Part shown: piece after piece, positions 1 to 8,520 of the stretch
Position numbering within the stretch: the first letter of the stretch is position 1
Layout of the letters: each line of letters starts with the position of its first letter
Origin: an uncultured Bacteroidota bacterium
GTDB lineage: Bacteria; Bacteroidota; Bacteroidia; AKYH767-A; 2013-40CM-41-45
Assembly: GCA_937871435.1 (NCBI GenBank)
Contig: CALMQM010000031.1
Coordinates: 1 to 41,657 of the forward strand
DNA: 41,657 bases
Direction: 5' to 3'
The notes under the pieces: generated by a model
Database searches by the model: none
Told to the model about the DNA's origin: nothing
The model's input: only the letters and a program-made list of their open reading frames with translations
Made by a program: the position numbers and the translations under genes

Positions 1-189
1 GGAAATGCCGGTTAATCTGGAAATAAAAGGAGGGATGGAACATTCAGGATTAATCAGAGTCGTAAATTGATCAATCACATTGTTCCCATCGTGAAGATAA
101 ATTGCGATCTCTGTAATTTTATCCTGAATAGAATTTCCTCCGGTAGTCTCGACGTCTACAATCGCGAAGAGCCCTGATTCGGTAATCAT
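1..189 (-). CDS. DEDDh exonuclease (DnaQ/Pol III epsilon-like), N-terminal part only
   Basis: The minus strand is open from an ATG at 187-189 to the left edge and gives 63 codons. The translation begins MITESGLFAIVDVETTGGNS; the FAIVDVETTGG segment is the Exo I motif of DnaQ-type 3'-5' exonucleases, in which the Asp and Glu bind the catalytic metal ions. The following stretch (DKITEIAIYLHDG, then TLINPECSIPP and RLTGIS) also follows the DnaQ family pattern. In Bacteroidota such a domain is often fused to a GIY-YIG nuclease domain, but the rest of the gene lies outside the window, so full function (replication proofreading versus repair nuclease) cannot be decided. No clear Shine-Dalgarno is present, which is normal for this phylum. 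Confidence 0.85.
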   Translation of the reverse strand, partial: MITESGLFAIVDVETTGGNSIQDKITEIAIYLHDGNNVIDQFTTLINPECSIPPFISRLTGIS

Positions 190-250
190 GATTACGAAGA
201 TACAAATCCGAAAGAACTATGTAAAGGGTAGCTGTAAATAGTATTTGAAC

Positions 251-283
251 AAAAAAAAAGCGCAACTTTTAAGGTTGCGCTTT
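251..283 (-). terminator. Rho-independent terminator of the T9SS repeat protein gene
   Basis: A seven-base-pair GC-rich stem (GCGCAAC at 260-266 with GTTGCGC at 274-280) is flanked on the plus strand by nine A residues (251-259), which become the U tract when read on the minus strand. It lies just past the stop codon of the gene ending at 302. Confidence 0.85.
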
Positions 284-301
284 AAAGGATTTAAGATATG
301 T

Positions 302-1654
302 TTATTGGATAATGAATTTATCAGAAAGTATTCCATTTCCATTTTCATCAGTTACAACGTAGTAGTACAATCCGGCAGACAGATCATTTCTACGAATGCT
401 GAATTCTGTTTCGTTATTAGATTGAGTGTAATCACTTTGAAGGGAAGAGATCAGACGACTCTGGTTATCAAAAATTGACAGACCCGGTTTGATCAGAGGA
501 GTTTTGGTGGTGATTCTAAGTGTAGCCATATCTGTCATAGGGCTTGGGAAGAATGTATAATCAGTAACATTGTCTGAAATTTCATCAATACCAACAGTGG
601 TGGAACGAATCGCGATATTTGTACATGTCACACCATTGATGGTTGTGAAAGTACCTCCGGCTACAAGTCGATTACCGTATGTTCCCAGAGCAAAAACTGT
701 TGCACCGGCTGAGAATGTCGCAGACATAGTATCCCAGGGAGTAGTATATGCTTTTTGAGAGATGTTATTGGAAACCCTTGTTTGACCGGCGCCCCAGGTT
801 GCACTTACTGAAAACTGACCTCCTGTAAAAAGCTTGGTCGCTGTTGGCAGGATAGCATAAACTTTTGATGGTTGAAGGTATTGATTAAACGGAGTAGCGT
901 AGGAGGAGCCATTGTACACACACAATCCGAAAGATGGGGCTACAGTAAAATCGCCACCGATATAAAGGTATTTTGTCGTTGAACTTTGGTACTGAAAAGA
1001 ACCCATTGCGTACACTTGACCGCTCAGTGCACCTATAGAAGTCCAAGTAGCTGCATCCATCCGCAATACTCCGAATGGGAAACCACCGATGTAAAGATTG
1101 CCCAAATGTTGTGCAATTGCTTTTACTTCTCCTGTCACAATTGTATTATTTGGATTAGTCCAGCTATTGGAAACGAGCTTTGCTATTTTATTGACAGCGG
1201 TTGCTCCTGATTGAGAAAAAGCTCCACCGGCATACAACGCATCCTGAAACACGTAAAGAGCATTCACATTGGAGTTGAATCCTTGGGCAACATCAACCCA
1301 GGTTCCACCTGATAATTTTGCCACATGGTTCAGAGCTGTAGCTCCGGAGTGAGTAAAAGTACCACCGGCATAGAGCTGATTATTGAAAACAACGAGAGTC
1401 TTAACTTCTTCATCAAAACCAGAACCCACCGCTGACCATGAGGTACCATTCCACTTTGCAATGTGATTTAGAGTGGTTGCATTTGTACCATTCGCGGTGA
1501 ATTTTCCGCCGACGTATAACTCATTCTGAAATTCAACAATTGCACTCACCTGACCGTTAAGTCCATTGCCGAGACCAGACCATTGTGCCACAGCAAAATC
1601 AGTTTGTGAAATGATAAAAATTAGAATCAGACTTAGTAAATGTATTTTTTTCAT
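302..1654 (-). CDS. Exported LYxGGxFT-repeat protein with T9SS type-A sorting domain
   Basis: The 450-residue product starts with a signal peptide (residues 1 to about 23, ending ...FAVAQ). Residues about 25-350 hold repeats of roughly 50 residues with the recurring core LYxGGxFT followed by an AKWNG/AKLSGG-type strand, as in beta-propeller-like secreted repeat proteins of Bacteroidota. The last ~85 residues (FFPSPMTDMATLRI ... LSAGLYYYVVTDENGNG ... DKFIIQ) form a type-A C-terminal sorting domain, so export through the Sec system and then the T9SS to the cell surface or medium is predicted. The ligand or biological role is unknown. It is monocistronic: a terminator follows, and the WD40 gene upstream is 77 bases away on the same strand. 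Confidence 0.85.
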   Translation of the reverse strand: MKKIHLLSLILIFIISQTDFAVAQWSGLGNGLNGQVSAIVEFQNELYVGGKFTANGTNATTLNHIAKWNGTSWSAVGSGFDEEVKTLVVFNNQLYAGGTFTHSGATALNHVAKLSGGTWVDVAQGFNSNVNALYVFQDALYAGGAFSQSGATAVNKIAKLVSNSWTNPNNTIVTGEVKAIAQHLGNLYIGGFPFGVLRMDAATWTSIGALSGQVYAMGSFQYQSSTTKYLYIGGDFTVAPSFGLCVYNGSSYATPFNQYLQPSKVYAILPTATKLFTGGQFSVSATWGAGQTRVSNNISQKAYTTPWDTMSATFSAGATVFALGTYGNRLVAGGTFTTINGVTCTNIAIRSTTVGIDEISDNVTDYTFFPSPMTDMATLRITTKTPLIKPGLSIFDNQSRLISSLQSDYTQSNNETEFSIRRNDLSAGLYYYVVTDENGNGILSDKFIIQ

Positions 1655-1731
1655 AGATCGATAGTTGAGATTTTCCGGTCGAAAATAGGAATTAATTCTG
1701 ATTGGTGTAGCTCCGAAACAGGCTTATTTTC

Positions 1732-3183
1732 TCACTTTTTGTACACAAAATTGAGAGCACTGCATGTTTTTAAGTCAGAAGATAATTTAACATATCTTTC
1801 CTTGTTTCCATCTGAAAAAACTATAGCAGCAGTATTCGGCGGACTTTTCCCCATATTATTTGCAAAAAGTACAAGGAAGTTATTCGTATTTGCCTTAAAA
1901 TTCAATGTGATAGGCTTTTTGAATTTGGTTACTCCATAATGATCCAATAGCCATTCGCCGTTGAAAAAGAGTGACATCGTATCCCCATCAATAAATGAGT
2001 TATCAAACACGTATATCGTTAGAGTGGATTGTTGAATTTCGATTGTTTCAGATTGTATGACCTTTCGGCCATTGATAATTTTAGGAATATTGGTTTCTGT
2101 CATTTCAACTTCGGGTACCTGAACCGGTGTTGTGAGGATAGTGGATTTTTCTTCTGGTATGGAAACCGGTACCGGAGTAGGGACAACTTTTTTAACCGTG
2201 TCCAATGGTTGAGGTTGCTCAGTCTTTTTCCACACGAAGATATTTCCGTCAGTACTACCTGTGAACAAAGTATTTTCATCTGTCCCGAATTCAGAGCATT
2301 TTACCGGAGCCTGATGGCCGAAAAGTTCCTGTTCGATTTTTCTTTCAAAAGGATTCCAGAGTCTGGCCCAGTTTCCGATGTTGCCACTGACCATGAACGA
2401 TCCATCCTGCGTAAAATTCATTGTAGATGGAAATCCTGCTTTGAACCAAAAAGAAGGAGGAGATAATAATTGTCCATACTTATAAGTCCAGAAGGATATA
2501 GTGCCATCCTTACTCCAACTCACAAGCAATGAATCTCTGAGTAAACACAGCCTTTCGACAGGAGATGAGCCTGAATTTATTTCTTGTCGGATCATGTCCG
2601 ATCGTGTACTCATTACTTTCAGTTTTGTTCCTGAAGCATAAATGAGTGAACTTCTGTCTTTAGTAATTACAGCATCAAAAATAGTATCTGTTTCCTCAAG
2701 GATTTTATCTACTTTTTGTGTCAGATCAGATCTGGTCTTGTATAGACGGTTATTGCCATTGAAGTATATAAAGCCATCAGCAATGGAAAATAAGACGAAG
2801 CGCATTCCTGAATAGTCAGGTGAGTAAATACTCTGAATGATTTGATCTTTTGCAAAATCAAATATTTTAATTTCGCCATCGGTTGTCGATGAAATCAACA
2901 GCTTTCCGGTTGAATTAAATGCCAGTGTGTTTACCTGTGCATTATGAGCTTTAATTTTTTTTTGCAAAGTCCCTGTAGCCAGATCTCTGAAGTAAAGATT
3001 GCCTTTCTCGTCTCCAATTATGAGTTGCCGACGGTCGTCATCCACTGTCATACTCGAGACACCTGCCTCCAAATCGTTGAATCTGGCTACTTGTCTGAAT
3101 TGCTGAGCCTCCAGGTTTTGAAATGTAAAAAGAAGCACAAATAAGAATCCCTGAAAAAAATAATGAAGCTTGGCTGAATTCAT
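1732..3183 (-). CDS. Exported WD40-repeat protein with unrecognised C-terminal domain
   Basis: I start the gene at the ATG at 3183 (MNSAKLHYFFQG...), because the three codons upstream would require a TTG start. A signal peptide covers residues 1 to about 26. Residues ~30-300 carry WD40-type beta-propeller repeats (for example HNAQVNTLAFNSTGKLL followed by TTDGEIKIFD, and GHQAPVKCSEFGTDENTL followed by STDGNIFVWK). A Pro/Val/Glu-rich linker (~310-355) leads to a ~100-residue C-terminal beta domain (TLTIYVFDNSFIDGDTMSLF ... NFLVLFANNMG) that resembles tails found on other exported Bacteroidota proteins. No T9SS sorting domain is visible, so a periplasmic location is likeliest. Function unknown; the propeller suggests a protein-interaction scaffold. 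Confidence 0.8.
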   Translation of the reverse strand: MNSAKLHYFFQGFLFVLLFTFQNLEAQQFRQVARFNDLEAGVSSMTVDDDRRQLIIGDEKGNLYFRDLATGTLQKKIKAHNAQVNTLAFNSTGKLLISSTTDGEIKIFDFAKDQIIQSIYSPDYSGMRFVLFSIADGFIYFNGNNRLYKTRSDLTQKVDKILEETDTIFDAVITKDRSSLIYASGTKLKVMSTRSDMIRQEINSGSSPVERLCLLRDSLLVSWSKDGTISFWTYKYGQLLSPPSFWFKAGFPSTMNFTQDGSFMVSGNIGNWARLWNPFERKIEQELFGHQAPVKCSEFGTDENTLFTGSTDGNIFVWKKTEQPQPLDTVKKVVPTPVPVSIPEEKSTILTTPVQVPEVEMTETNIPKIINGRKVIQSETIEIQQSTLTIYVFDNSFIDGDTMSLFFNGEWLLDHYGVTKFKKPITLNFKANTNNFLVLFANNMGKSPPNTAAIVFSDGNKERYVKLSSDLKTCSALNFVYKK

Positions 3184-3203
3184 TTTCGACAATGAGGCTG
3201 CTT

Positions 3204-3211
3204 CAAAGGTA
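3204..3211 (-). promoter_or_regulatory. Bacteroidota -7 element before the WD40 gene
   Basis: On the minus strand this reads TACCTTTG, a full match to TAnnTTTG, and lies 20 bases upstream of the chosen ATG at 3183. I found no TTG -33 element at the expected spacing, so this is only half of the consensus. Confidence 0.4.
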
Positions 3212-3276
3212 TCAATTCATCATCGCTGAATACTATGAGAAAACGGATTTTATTCAGTAAGAATGTTAATATGAAA

Positions 3277-3308
3277 AAAAAAGGTCATTCGGGAGAATGA
3301 CCTTTTGA
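3277..3308 (-). terminator. Rho-independent terminator of the Lys/Ala repeat protein gene
   Basis: A 12-bp stem (3279-3290 with 3295-3306; core GGTCATTC/GAATGACC) has a four-base loop and an A run on the plus strand that gives a U tract for minus-strand transcripts. It begins three bases after the stop codon of the gene ending at 3311. Confidence 0.85.
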
Positions 3309-3310
3309 GA

Positions 3311-3580
3311 TTACTTTTTTGCGCCGTCTGTGGCAGCTTTTGCATCCTTGTGCATTTCTTTTGCGTCCTTCTGCGTTTCTTTGGCAGTTGACTTCATCGC
3401 TGCTTTATCATGCGTTTTTGCATCGTGTTTCATTTCTTTTGCATCAGCTTTCACAGCTTTTGCATCTTTTTTTACTTCAGTTTTCGCATCAGCCTTAGGA
3501 GCAGTTGCGGGAGCAGGAGTTTGTGCTGAGAGCACGAAACAATAACACACTGCACATGCAGCAAGCATTACTTTTTTCAT
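3311..3580 (-). CDS. Small exported Lys/Ala-rich heptad-repeat protein
   Basis: An 89-residue product with a signal peptide (residues 1 to about 19, ending ...VLSAQ), then a Pro/Ala-rich spacer and about 60 residues of near-heptad repeats with the core KxDAK (KKDAKAV, KADAKEM, KHDAKTH, KDAKEMH, KDAKAAT). The composition is almost only Lys, Ala, Asp, Glu, Met, His and Thr, predicting a highly charged amphipathic helix or a disordered, LEA-like chain. No cysteine or lipobox remains in the mature part. It is followed by a strong terminator, which supports it as a real transcribed gene. I do not recognise a characterised family; similar low-complexity exported proteins are common in Bacteroidota. 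Confidence 0.75.
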   Translation of the reverse strand: MKKVMLAACAVCYCFVLSAQTPAPATAPKADAKTEVKKDAKAVKADAKEMKHDAKTHDKAAMKSTAKETQKDAKEMHKDAKAATDGAKK

Positions 3581-3772
3581 GGGATGAATTTTTAAATTAT
3601 AATTTATGCTGCAATGATAGTTTGTCTCAAATGACGATAAGATGAATGGTTGCTCTCGAATGATGAAGGATTTATTAAGAAATCAAACAACTCAAAATCG
3701 TTTTGCAAAATCCATGTCGACTTTAGAGTTTGTCCGTTCTTAGTATTAATTTCGGAATCATCCGATTTTAAA

Positions 3773-4315
3773 TCAATCTTCCCTGACCTGATAGAGGAGG
3801 TTGTCGTTTACGTTGTACAACATCGGTGCGACCATAATCTTTGGATAACGCAAACGCATCCGTTTTGCCTCGCTGGCTACGAAATCTACTTCGTTCCCGA
3901 TTTCATGCATAGGTTCGAAATGATAAAAATGATCTTCTGCTTCCTCCTTTGGCCAGCCTGCATTTTCTACCAGACCATCAATGAATAATTTTCGACGAGC
4001 CATTAGATTTACCATACCACAATTGTTGTGACCAATCAAAGCAATAGCTTTGACTCCACCTACAGCAATAGCATAAGATACTCGAAATTCACTATATCTC
4101 AGATTTGCGCCACCCGAACGGATGATGTAAGCAAAATTCTCCGGGATGTGTAAATGTTTTCTATTGTCCATACACATTCCTATCAACATCTGAGCAGAAG
4201 TGTATGTTTCGTAAGGTCTGTCAAGATTATGGTATTCTAATAACAAGCTGATTGGTGAATTCCTGAATTGAGGAAGTATATCATCCGTTGTTTGAACTTT
4301 AATTATTCTATCCAT
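3773..4315 (-). CDS. Beta-class carbonic anhydrase family protein
   Basis: The 180-residue product carries the beta-carbonic anhydrase zinc site: C48-M-D50-N-R52 (the CxDxR motif, with the Asp-Arg dyad) and H96-N-N-C99 (HxxC), separated by IRSGGANL as in the family. Known activity is reversible hydration of CO2 to bicarbonate in the cytoplasm; no signal peptide is present. The protein is a little shorter than classical ~200-220-residue enzymes, so the subtype is uncertain. The gene lies 39 bases downstream of crcB on the same strand and is probably cotranscribed with it. No obvious terminator follows; a weak TCGGA/TCCGA hairpin lies about 20 bases downstream. Confidence 0.85.
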   Translation of the reverse strand: MDRIIKVQTTDDILPQFRNSPISLLLEYHNLDRPYETYTSAQMLIGMCMDNRKHLHIPENFAYIIRSGGANLRYSEFRVSYAIAVGGVKAIALIGHNNCGMVNLMARRKLFIDGLVENAGWPKEEAEDHFYHFEPMHEIGNEVDFVASEAKRMRLRYPKIMVAPMLYNVNDNLLYQVRED

Positions 4316-4354
4316 TTGTTGAGGGGTTAATGGTTGATTTAAATAACAATGTGT

Positions 4355-4738
4355 TCAGGAAATTGTGTGTATTGATTTTATAATAACATAACCAATATAA
4401 GCGAAGAATATTCCTCCAATATTACTAATAAGTATATTCAGAATAGCATAACCGGGCATTGAACTTCTAAACAAATTAATGGTCTCCAATGAATATGCAG
4501 AAAAAGTGGTAAAGCCTCCAAGCAGACCTACGAATAAAAATAAACGTGTACTCGTAGAAAATGGAGTAGTATCATTCCATCCGGCCAACATACCGATTAC
4601 AAGTGATCCGATGAGGTTAATGGTCACAGTTCCCCATGGGAATGGCGGAGTTTTCAAATATGAAATCACATTGGAGCTAAGATAAAACCGGATTAATGTT
4701 CCGATCGCGCCTCCAAGCGCCAGTAATGCATAATTCAT
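4355..4738 (-). CDS. crcB: Fluoride-specific ion channel CrcB/Fluc
   Basis: A 127-residue protein with four hydrophobic segments and the family landmarks: GGAIGTLIRFYL near the N terminus, the pore Asn41 in TVTINLIGS, and the GLLGGFTTFSAYSLE segment holding the Phe-box residues F76 and F79 next to the T77-T78 pair. Fluc channels assemble as antiparallel dimers in the inner membrane and let toxic fluoride leak out. The carbonic anhydrase gene follows after 39 bases. The 82 bases upstream are mostly occupied by the terminator of the preceding gene, leaving no room for a fluoride riboswitch. Length and motifs are complete. Confidence 0.95.
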   Translation of the reverse strand: MNYALLALGGAIGTLIRFYLSSNVISYLKTPPFPWGTVTINLIGSLVIGMLAGWNDTTPFSTSTRLFLFVGLLGGFTTFSAYSLETINLFRSSMPGYAILNILISNIGGIFFAYIGYVIIKSIHTIS

Positions 4739-4771
4739 TGGTTAAGTACATTAAATTGAAGTGTAAAAATA

Positions 4772-4802
4772 GAAAAACCCGTGTTCATCGCACGGGTTTT
4801 TC
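4772..4802 (-). terminator. Rho-independent terminator after the DUF3078 gene
   Basis: A perfect 12-bp stem (4772-4783 with 4791-4802; core ACCCGTG/CACGGGT) encloses a seven-base loop, with A/T runs inside both arms. It sits between the stop of the DUF3078 gene (4821) and the crcB start (4738), so it separates two minus-strand units. Confidence 0.85.
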
Positions 4803-4820
4803 TTCTTTGAATCTTAACGA

Positions 4821-5762
4821 TTAAAATTTATATCCGACACCAACACCTATCACTTCTTTGAATTGAGTTCTCTCAATGGTGTTTGCATCATATATCAACT
4901 GAGTAAGAATGGAAGCTGTCATAAATTTATTGACTTTCATCAACAATCCGGTTTCCCAGTTGACATCTATTTTCTTTGCATTGTCTTTATCTTTATCAGT
5001 GTAGTTGTTAAATAATTCGAGTTTGGATGCTAAGGTCACATTAGTAAAAATGTCCTTTTTAAATTTAAAGTTCATATAAGCCCCAAACTCAGTTCTGCTG
5101 GTTTTGCCATTGGATGTCACATTTCCATTTAAATCATAAACTGCAGGATCCACACCATACGCGCCAAGATCAGCCAGATCCTGATCATTCACCAGCGTTA
5201 CTTTTCCTGTAGCCGGAGAAAAGAACATTTCAAAATATTCTACAGGTTTATAGTTCACCCCTAATGCGATAATTACATAGCCCGGCGCCAGGAAATGTGA
5301 GATCACGACAGAGTCATTCGGATAAGCATAACCATCTGCAAATTGACTTTTAAAATTTAAAAGCGCACTGTAAAACCATTTGCTGTCACCGATACGATAT
5401 CCGAATTTGGATGTGAGATCGATCTGGTCATCACTTTTACGCACCGGTGTTTTACCGGTTTTAAGGAGAGCATAAGCGAGTGTGAGACTATTGTCCCATT
5501 GTGTTTTGCCTTTTGCATAATTTGCAAAGACATTGGCATTGGAACCGATAGCTATCGAATTCTCACCGCCCTGAGCCCAATTGTTCAGACTTACCTGACT
5601 AAAATTTATTCCGATGAATCCTCCTGTTTTCCAGGAAGTATCTGCTTTCGCGCCGGTAAGAGTGTCGCCACTGATACCTGCTATTTTGTCAACATTCGCA
5701 GCTTGTCCAAAAGTGAAAATAGAAATTAAGAGGGGGAGGATGGTGGTAATTGTTTTTTTCAT
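4821..5762 (-). CDS. DUF3078 outer-membrane beta protein
   Basis: The product of about 313 residues starts with a signal peptide (MKKTITTILPLLISIFTFGQ). It has the DUF3078 hallmark GGFIGINFSQVSLNNWAQGG near residue 45, followed by alternating beta strands typical of an outer-membrane barrel and ending in an aromatic residue (...GVGYKF), the usual barrel-assembly signal. The family is restricted largely to Bacteroidota and its function is unknown. Two in-frame ATGs exist, at 5768 and 5762; I prefer the second because the signal peptide then begins MKK, but the difference is only two residues. The gene lies about 50 bases downstream of mscL on the same strand and ends at a strong terminator. 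Confidence 0.85.
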   Translation of the reverse strand: MKKTITTILPLLISIFTFGQAANVDKIAGISGDTLTGAKADTSWKTGGFIGINFSQVSLNNWAQGGENSIAIGSNANVFANYAKGKTQWDNSLTLAYALLKTGKTPVRKSDDQIDLTSKFGYRIGDSKWFYSALLNFKSQFADGYAYPNDSVVISHFLAPGYVIIALGVNYKPVEYFEMFFSPATGKVTLVNDQDLADLGAYGVDPAVYDLNGNVTSNGKTSRTEFGAYMNFKFKKDIFTNVTLASKLELFNNYTDKDKDNAKKIDVNWETGLLMKVNKFMTASILTQLIYDANTIERTQFKEVIGVGVGYKF

Positions 5763-5815
5763 GTACATTTTTTTTGTTAGACAGTTGGTATTTTTAACTT
5801 AATAAAGATTGCTTT

Positions 5816-6235
5816 TTATGATTTTGATTTCAACAAATCGCGGATTTCTGTAAGCAGGAGTTCCTCTTTACCCGGAGCAGCCGGAACTGCCGGTGCTGCG
5901 GCTTCCTTAGCACGCATTCTATTCACAGCTTTCACAACCATAAAAATGGCAAAAGCCACGATCATGAATTCCAAAAAAATCTGAAGGAAACTCCCGATAT
6001 TTATAGTTACTGCAGGTATTGCTTTACCGGCAGCATCAACTGCCGCTTCTTTAATTTTTATTTTGATGTCTGTGAAATTTACACCGCTGATTAATAGTCC
6101 GATCGGTGGCATGATGATGTCATTGACAACTGAATTGACAATCTTTCCAAATGCTCCACCAATCACAACACCCACAGCCAAATCGACTACATTTCCTTTG
6201 TTAATGAAGTCTTTAAATTCTGATACAAGTCCCAT
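5816..6235 (-). CDS. mscL: Large-conductance mechanosensitive channel MscL
   Basis: The 139-residue product shows the N-terminal amphipathic helix ([20 protein letters not shown]), the glycine-rich pore-lining TM1 ([20 protein letters not shown], with the PPIGLL turn), a short periplasmic loop, TM2 ([25 protein letters not shown]) and a cytoplasmic C-terminal helix rich in Ala/Pro, Glu and Leu. MscL is a homopentameric inner-membrane valve that opens under high membrane tension and protects against hypo-osmotic shock. The length is normal. It is upstream of, and may be cotranscribed with, the DUF3078 gene. The start ATG at 6235 is well placed; the divergent ABC-F gene begins 338 bases away. 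Confidence 0.96.
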   Translation of the reverse strand: MGLVSEFKDFINKGNVVDLAVGVVIGGAFGKIVNSVVNDIIMPPIGLLISGVNFTDIKIKIKEAAVDAAGKAIPAVTINIGSFLQIFLEFMIVAFAIFMVVKAVNRMRAKEAAAPAVPAAPGKEELLLTEIRDLLKSKS

Positions 6236-6573
6236 GTGAAATAGTTTATTTTTTCGCTAAGTTCGCTAAAAATCTCTGAATTTTGTCAAATTTCGCTGCT
6301 TTTTTACGCCTATTTAAGATGCATATATTCGGTTGTATTCCAGTTGAATGTACGAAGTAGACAACATTGATTCATGTTTTATTACCAAAACAAGTTCTGA
6401 TTCTTCTGAGAGTGGATACCGGAAATAAAATTCCGGAAACACAGACCATGACTTAGAATTTCTTTCTTGATTGAAAGCATGGATATCAAGACTCTGTTTT
6501 TTAGAAGCTTTAATTTTTTAAACCGGTTGAGAGGAACCGAGGCAAAACGATAAAAAATTCCGACTTTCGCGCC
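6236..6573. other. Divergent intergenic region mscL / ABC-F gene
   Basis: These 338 bases separate two genes read in opposite directions and should hold both promoters, but I could not find a convincing TAnnTTTG element for either. One perfect small inverted repeat, CCGGAA-ATAAAA-TTCCGG, lies at 6419-6436. No ORF with protein-like character was seen. Confidence 0.5.
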
Positions 6574-8499
6574 GTGCTATCATTAAACAATATCAGTTTC
6601 GAATTTGGAGGAAGGTACCTGTATAGGGATACTACCTGGCAAATTAATCCCGGGGAAAAAATCGGTCTCGTTGGACTCAATGGAACGGGAAAATCAACTT
6701 TACTTCGAATCATCAATAGTGAATACCAACTGGAAAAAGGTGAAGTTTCCAAGTTGCGGAACATGACTATTGGTTTTCTCAATCAGGATTTGTTGAGTTA
6801 TTCTTCTTCCGATACTATCCTTGAAGTAGCTATGCAAGCTTTCGCGGAGCCACTCAGACTTGAAAAGGAGATTCATGCACTGTTGGAAAAAATGGAACAT
6901 GATCATTCTGAAGAAATACTTCATGAGTTGCATGACAAGCAAGTTGCTTACGAAGCCGCAGATGGTTACAATATTCAACACAAAGCTGAGGCATTGCTGG
7001 AAGGACTTGGATTTTCAACACCTGATCTGAGCCGACCATTGGATCAGTTTTCCGGAGGATGGAGAATGAGAGTAATGTTGGCGAAAATGATGCTGCAACA
7101 GCCGGACCTTTTGTTGCTTGATGAGCCAACAAACCACCTTGACCTTCCTTCCATACAATGGGTTGAAAAATATTTACAGGATTACAAAGGTGCTGTAGTG
7201 ATTGTTTCTCACGACAGGTATTTTCTGGATAAAGTAGTTTCAAAGACCGCGGAGATTGCAAATCAGAAAATAACTCTTTACAATGGAAATTATTCCTTCT
7301 ACCTGGAAGAAAAGATTGAAAGAGAAGAGTTGCAAAGGTCTCAGTTCAAGAATCAGGAAAAGTACATTAAGGAGCAAGAGAAATTAATTGATCGTTTTCG
7401 TGCAAAAGCATCCAAAGCAAAAATGGCTCAGTCAAGAATGAAAATGCTTGACAGGATGGATAAAGTAGAAGATGTAGAGAGCGGAACACCAGATATCAAT
7501 ATCCGATTTGTGATTGATAAACAACCCGGAAAAGTAATCTCTCATTTGCAAATCAAAAAGAAAGCCTATGGCGATCTGAAAATTCTTGAGAATACAGAAA
7601 TTAAAATAAACAGAGGAGATAAGATTGCGTTGATTGGCGCGAATGGCAGAGGAAAATCGACTTTACTTCGAATGATTAATGGGAGTGAGCCGTATGAGGG
7701 AAAATCTGAGAATGTTCACCAGGTGATTACGGCATTTTACGCGCAGCATCAATTGGAAGCGTTAAACCTGAATAATGATCTTATTACAGAACTCGCCGAA
7801 TTCGCACCGGATAAAAAGGATGTAGAACTTCGTACAGTACTCGGGGCTTTTCTATTCACCGGTGATGATGTATTTAAAAAGATAAAAGTTTTGTCCGGTG
7901 GAGAAAAATCAAGAGTAGCTCTTGCAAAGACAATGTTGAGTAAAGCAAACTTTTTAATTCTGGACGAACCTACCAACCACCTGGACATGCAATCGGTAGG
8001 TATACTTATCAATGTACTTCAGGAATATGAAGGAAGTTTTGTGATTGTATCACACGACAGATATTTTCTTTCTCAGGTAGCTAACAAAATCTGGTGGATT
8101 GAAAATGCAGAAGTGAAAGAGTATCCCGGTGATTACGAGGAATACGAATATTCAAGAAGTCAGCAAAAAGCCGCGAACCAGGCAATTCAAAAAGCTGCAG
8201 CAGCGCAAGCGAAGGCTAAAAAGCAGGAAATCGCTGAAAAGAAAAAGAATGATCCTTCAGAAGAAGAAAAGAAAAGAAAAAAGAAGTTAAGCTCCAGAGT
8301 TCAGCAACTTGAAACCGAGTTGGTCAAACTCAGGGAGGAAAGAGAGGCGATGGAGAAACATTTATCAAAACCGGAAGTATACGGTGATCCAAAGTCATTT
8401 CAGGAACAGCTTCAAAAGTTTAATGCCCTTGAAGAGAAATTGAAAGGGGTAAATTCCGAGTGGGAAAAGACATTTGAAGAATTGTCGGAAATGGAATAA
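6574..8499 (+). CDS. ABC-F family ATPase (Uup/EttA-like, two ATPase domains)
   Basis: A 641-residue soluble protein with two ABC ATPase domains and no membrane segments. Domain 1: Walker A GLNGTGKST (34-42), signature FSGGW (159-163), Walker B LLLLDEPTNHLD (179-190). The charged inter-domain linker spans about 235-310. Domain 2: Walker A GANGRGKST (355-363), signature LSGGE (440-444), Walker B FLILDEPTNHLD (460-471). A C-terminal Lys/Glu coiled coil (about 550-640) matches the Uup-type C-terminal domain. ABC-F proteins act at the ribosomal E site, in translation control or ribosome rescue, and some confer antibiotic resistance; this one looks like the housekeeping type. The start is a GTG at 6574: the translation MLSLNNISFEFGGRYL begins exactly where family members do and no ATG is near. 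A 48-codon ORF follows after 21 bases. Confidence 0.93.
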   Translation: MLSLNNISFEFGGRYLYRDTTWQINPGEKIGLVGLNGTGKSTLLRIINSEYQLEKGEVSKLRNMTIGFLNQDLLSYSSSDTILEVAMQAFAEPLRLEKEIHALLEKMEHDHSEEILHELHDKQVAYEAADGYNIQHKAEALLEGLGFSTPDLSRPLDQFSGGWRMRVMLAKMMLQQPDLLLLDEPTNHLDLPSIQWVEKYLQDYKGAVVIVSHDRYFLDKVVSKTAEIANQKITLYNGNYSFYLEEKIEREELQRSQFKNQEKYIKEQEKLIDRFRAKASKAKMAQSRMKMLDRMDKVEDVESGTPDINIRFVIDKQPGKVISHLQIKKKAYGDLKILENTEIKINRGDKIALIGANGRGKSTLLRMINGSEPYEGKSENVHQVITAFYAQHQLEALNLNNDLITELAEFAPDKKDVELRTVLGAFLFTGDDVFKKIKVLSGGEKSRVALAKTMLSKANFLILDEPTNHLDMQSVGILINVLQEYEGSFVIVSHDRYFLSQVANKIWWIENAEVKEYPGDYEEYEYSRSQQKAANQAIQKAAAAQAKAKKQEIAEKKKNDPSEEEKKRKKKLSSRVQQLETELVKLREEREAMEKHLSKPEVYGDPKSFQEQLQKFNALEEKLKGVNSEWEKTFEELSEME

Positions 8500-8520
8500 A
8501 ATCGTAAATTGCTAATTCTT

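Noticed and set aside
3330-3545. Plus-strand frame rich in Phe, Ala and Ser opposite the Lys/Ala repeat gene
   Set aside because: It is the mirror image of the KxDAK repeats; the minus-strand frame has a signal peptide and a properly placed terminator.
4739-4820. Possible fluoride riboswitch before crcB
   Set aside because: Only 82 bases are available and most of them are the terminator hairpin of the DUF3078 gene; the riboswitch fold is not seen.
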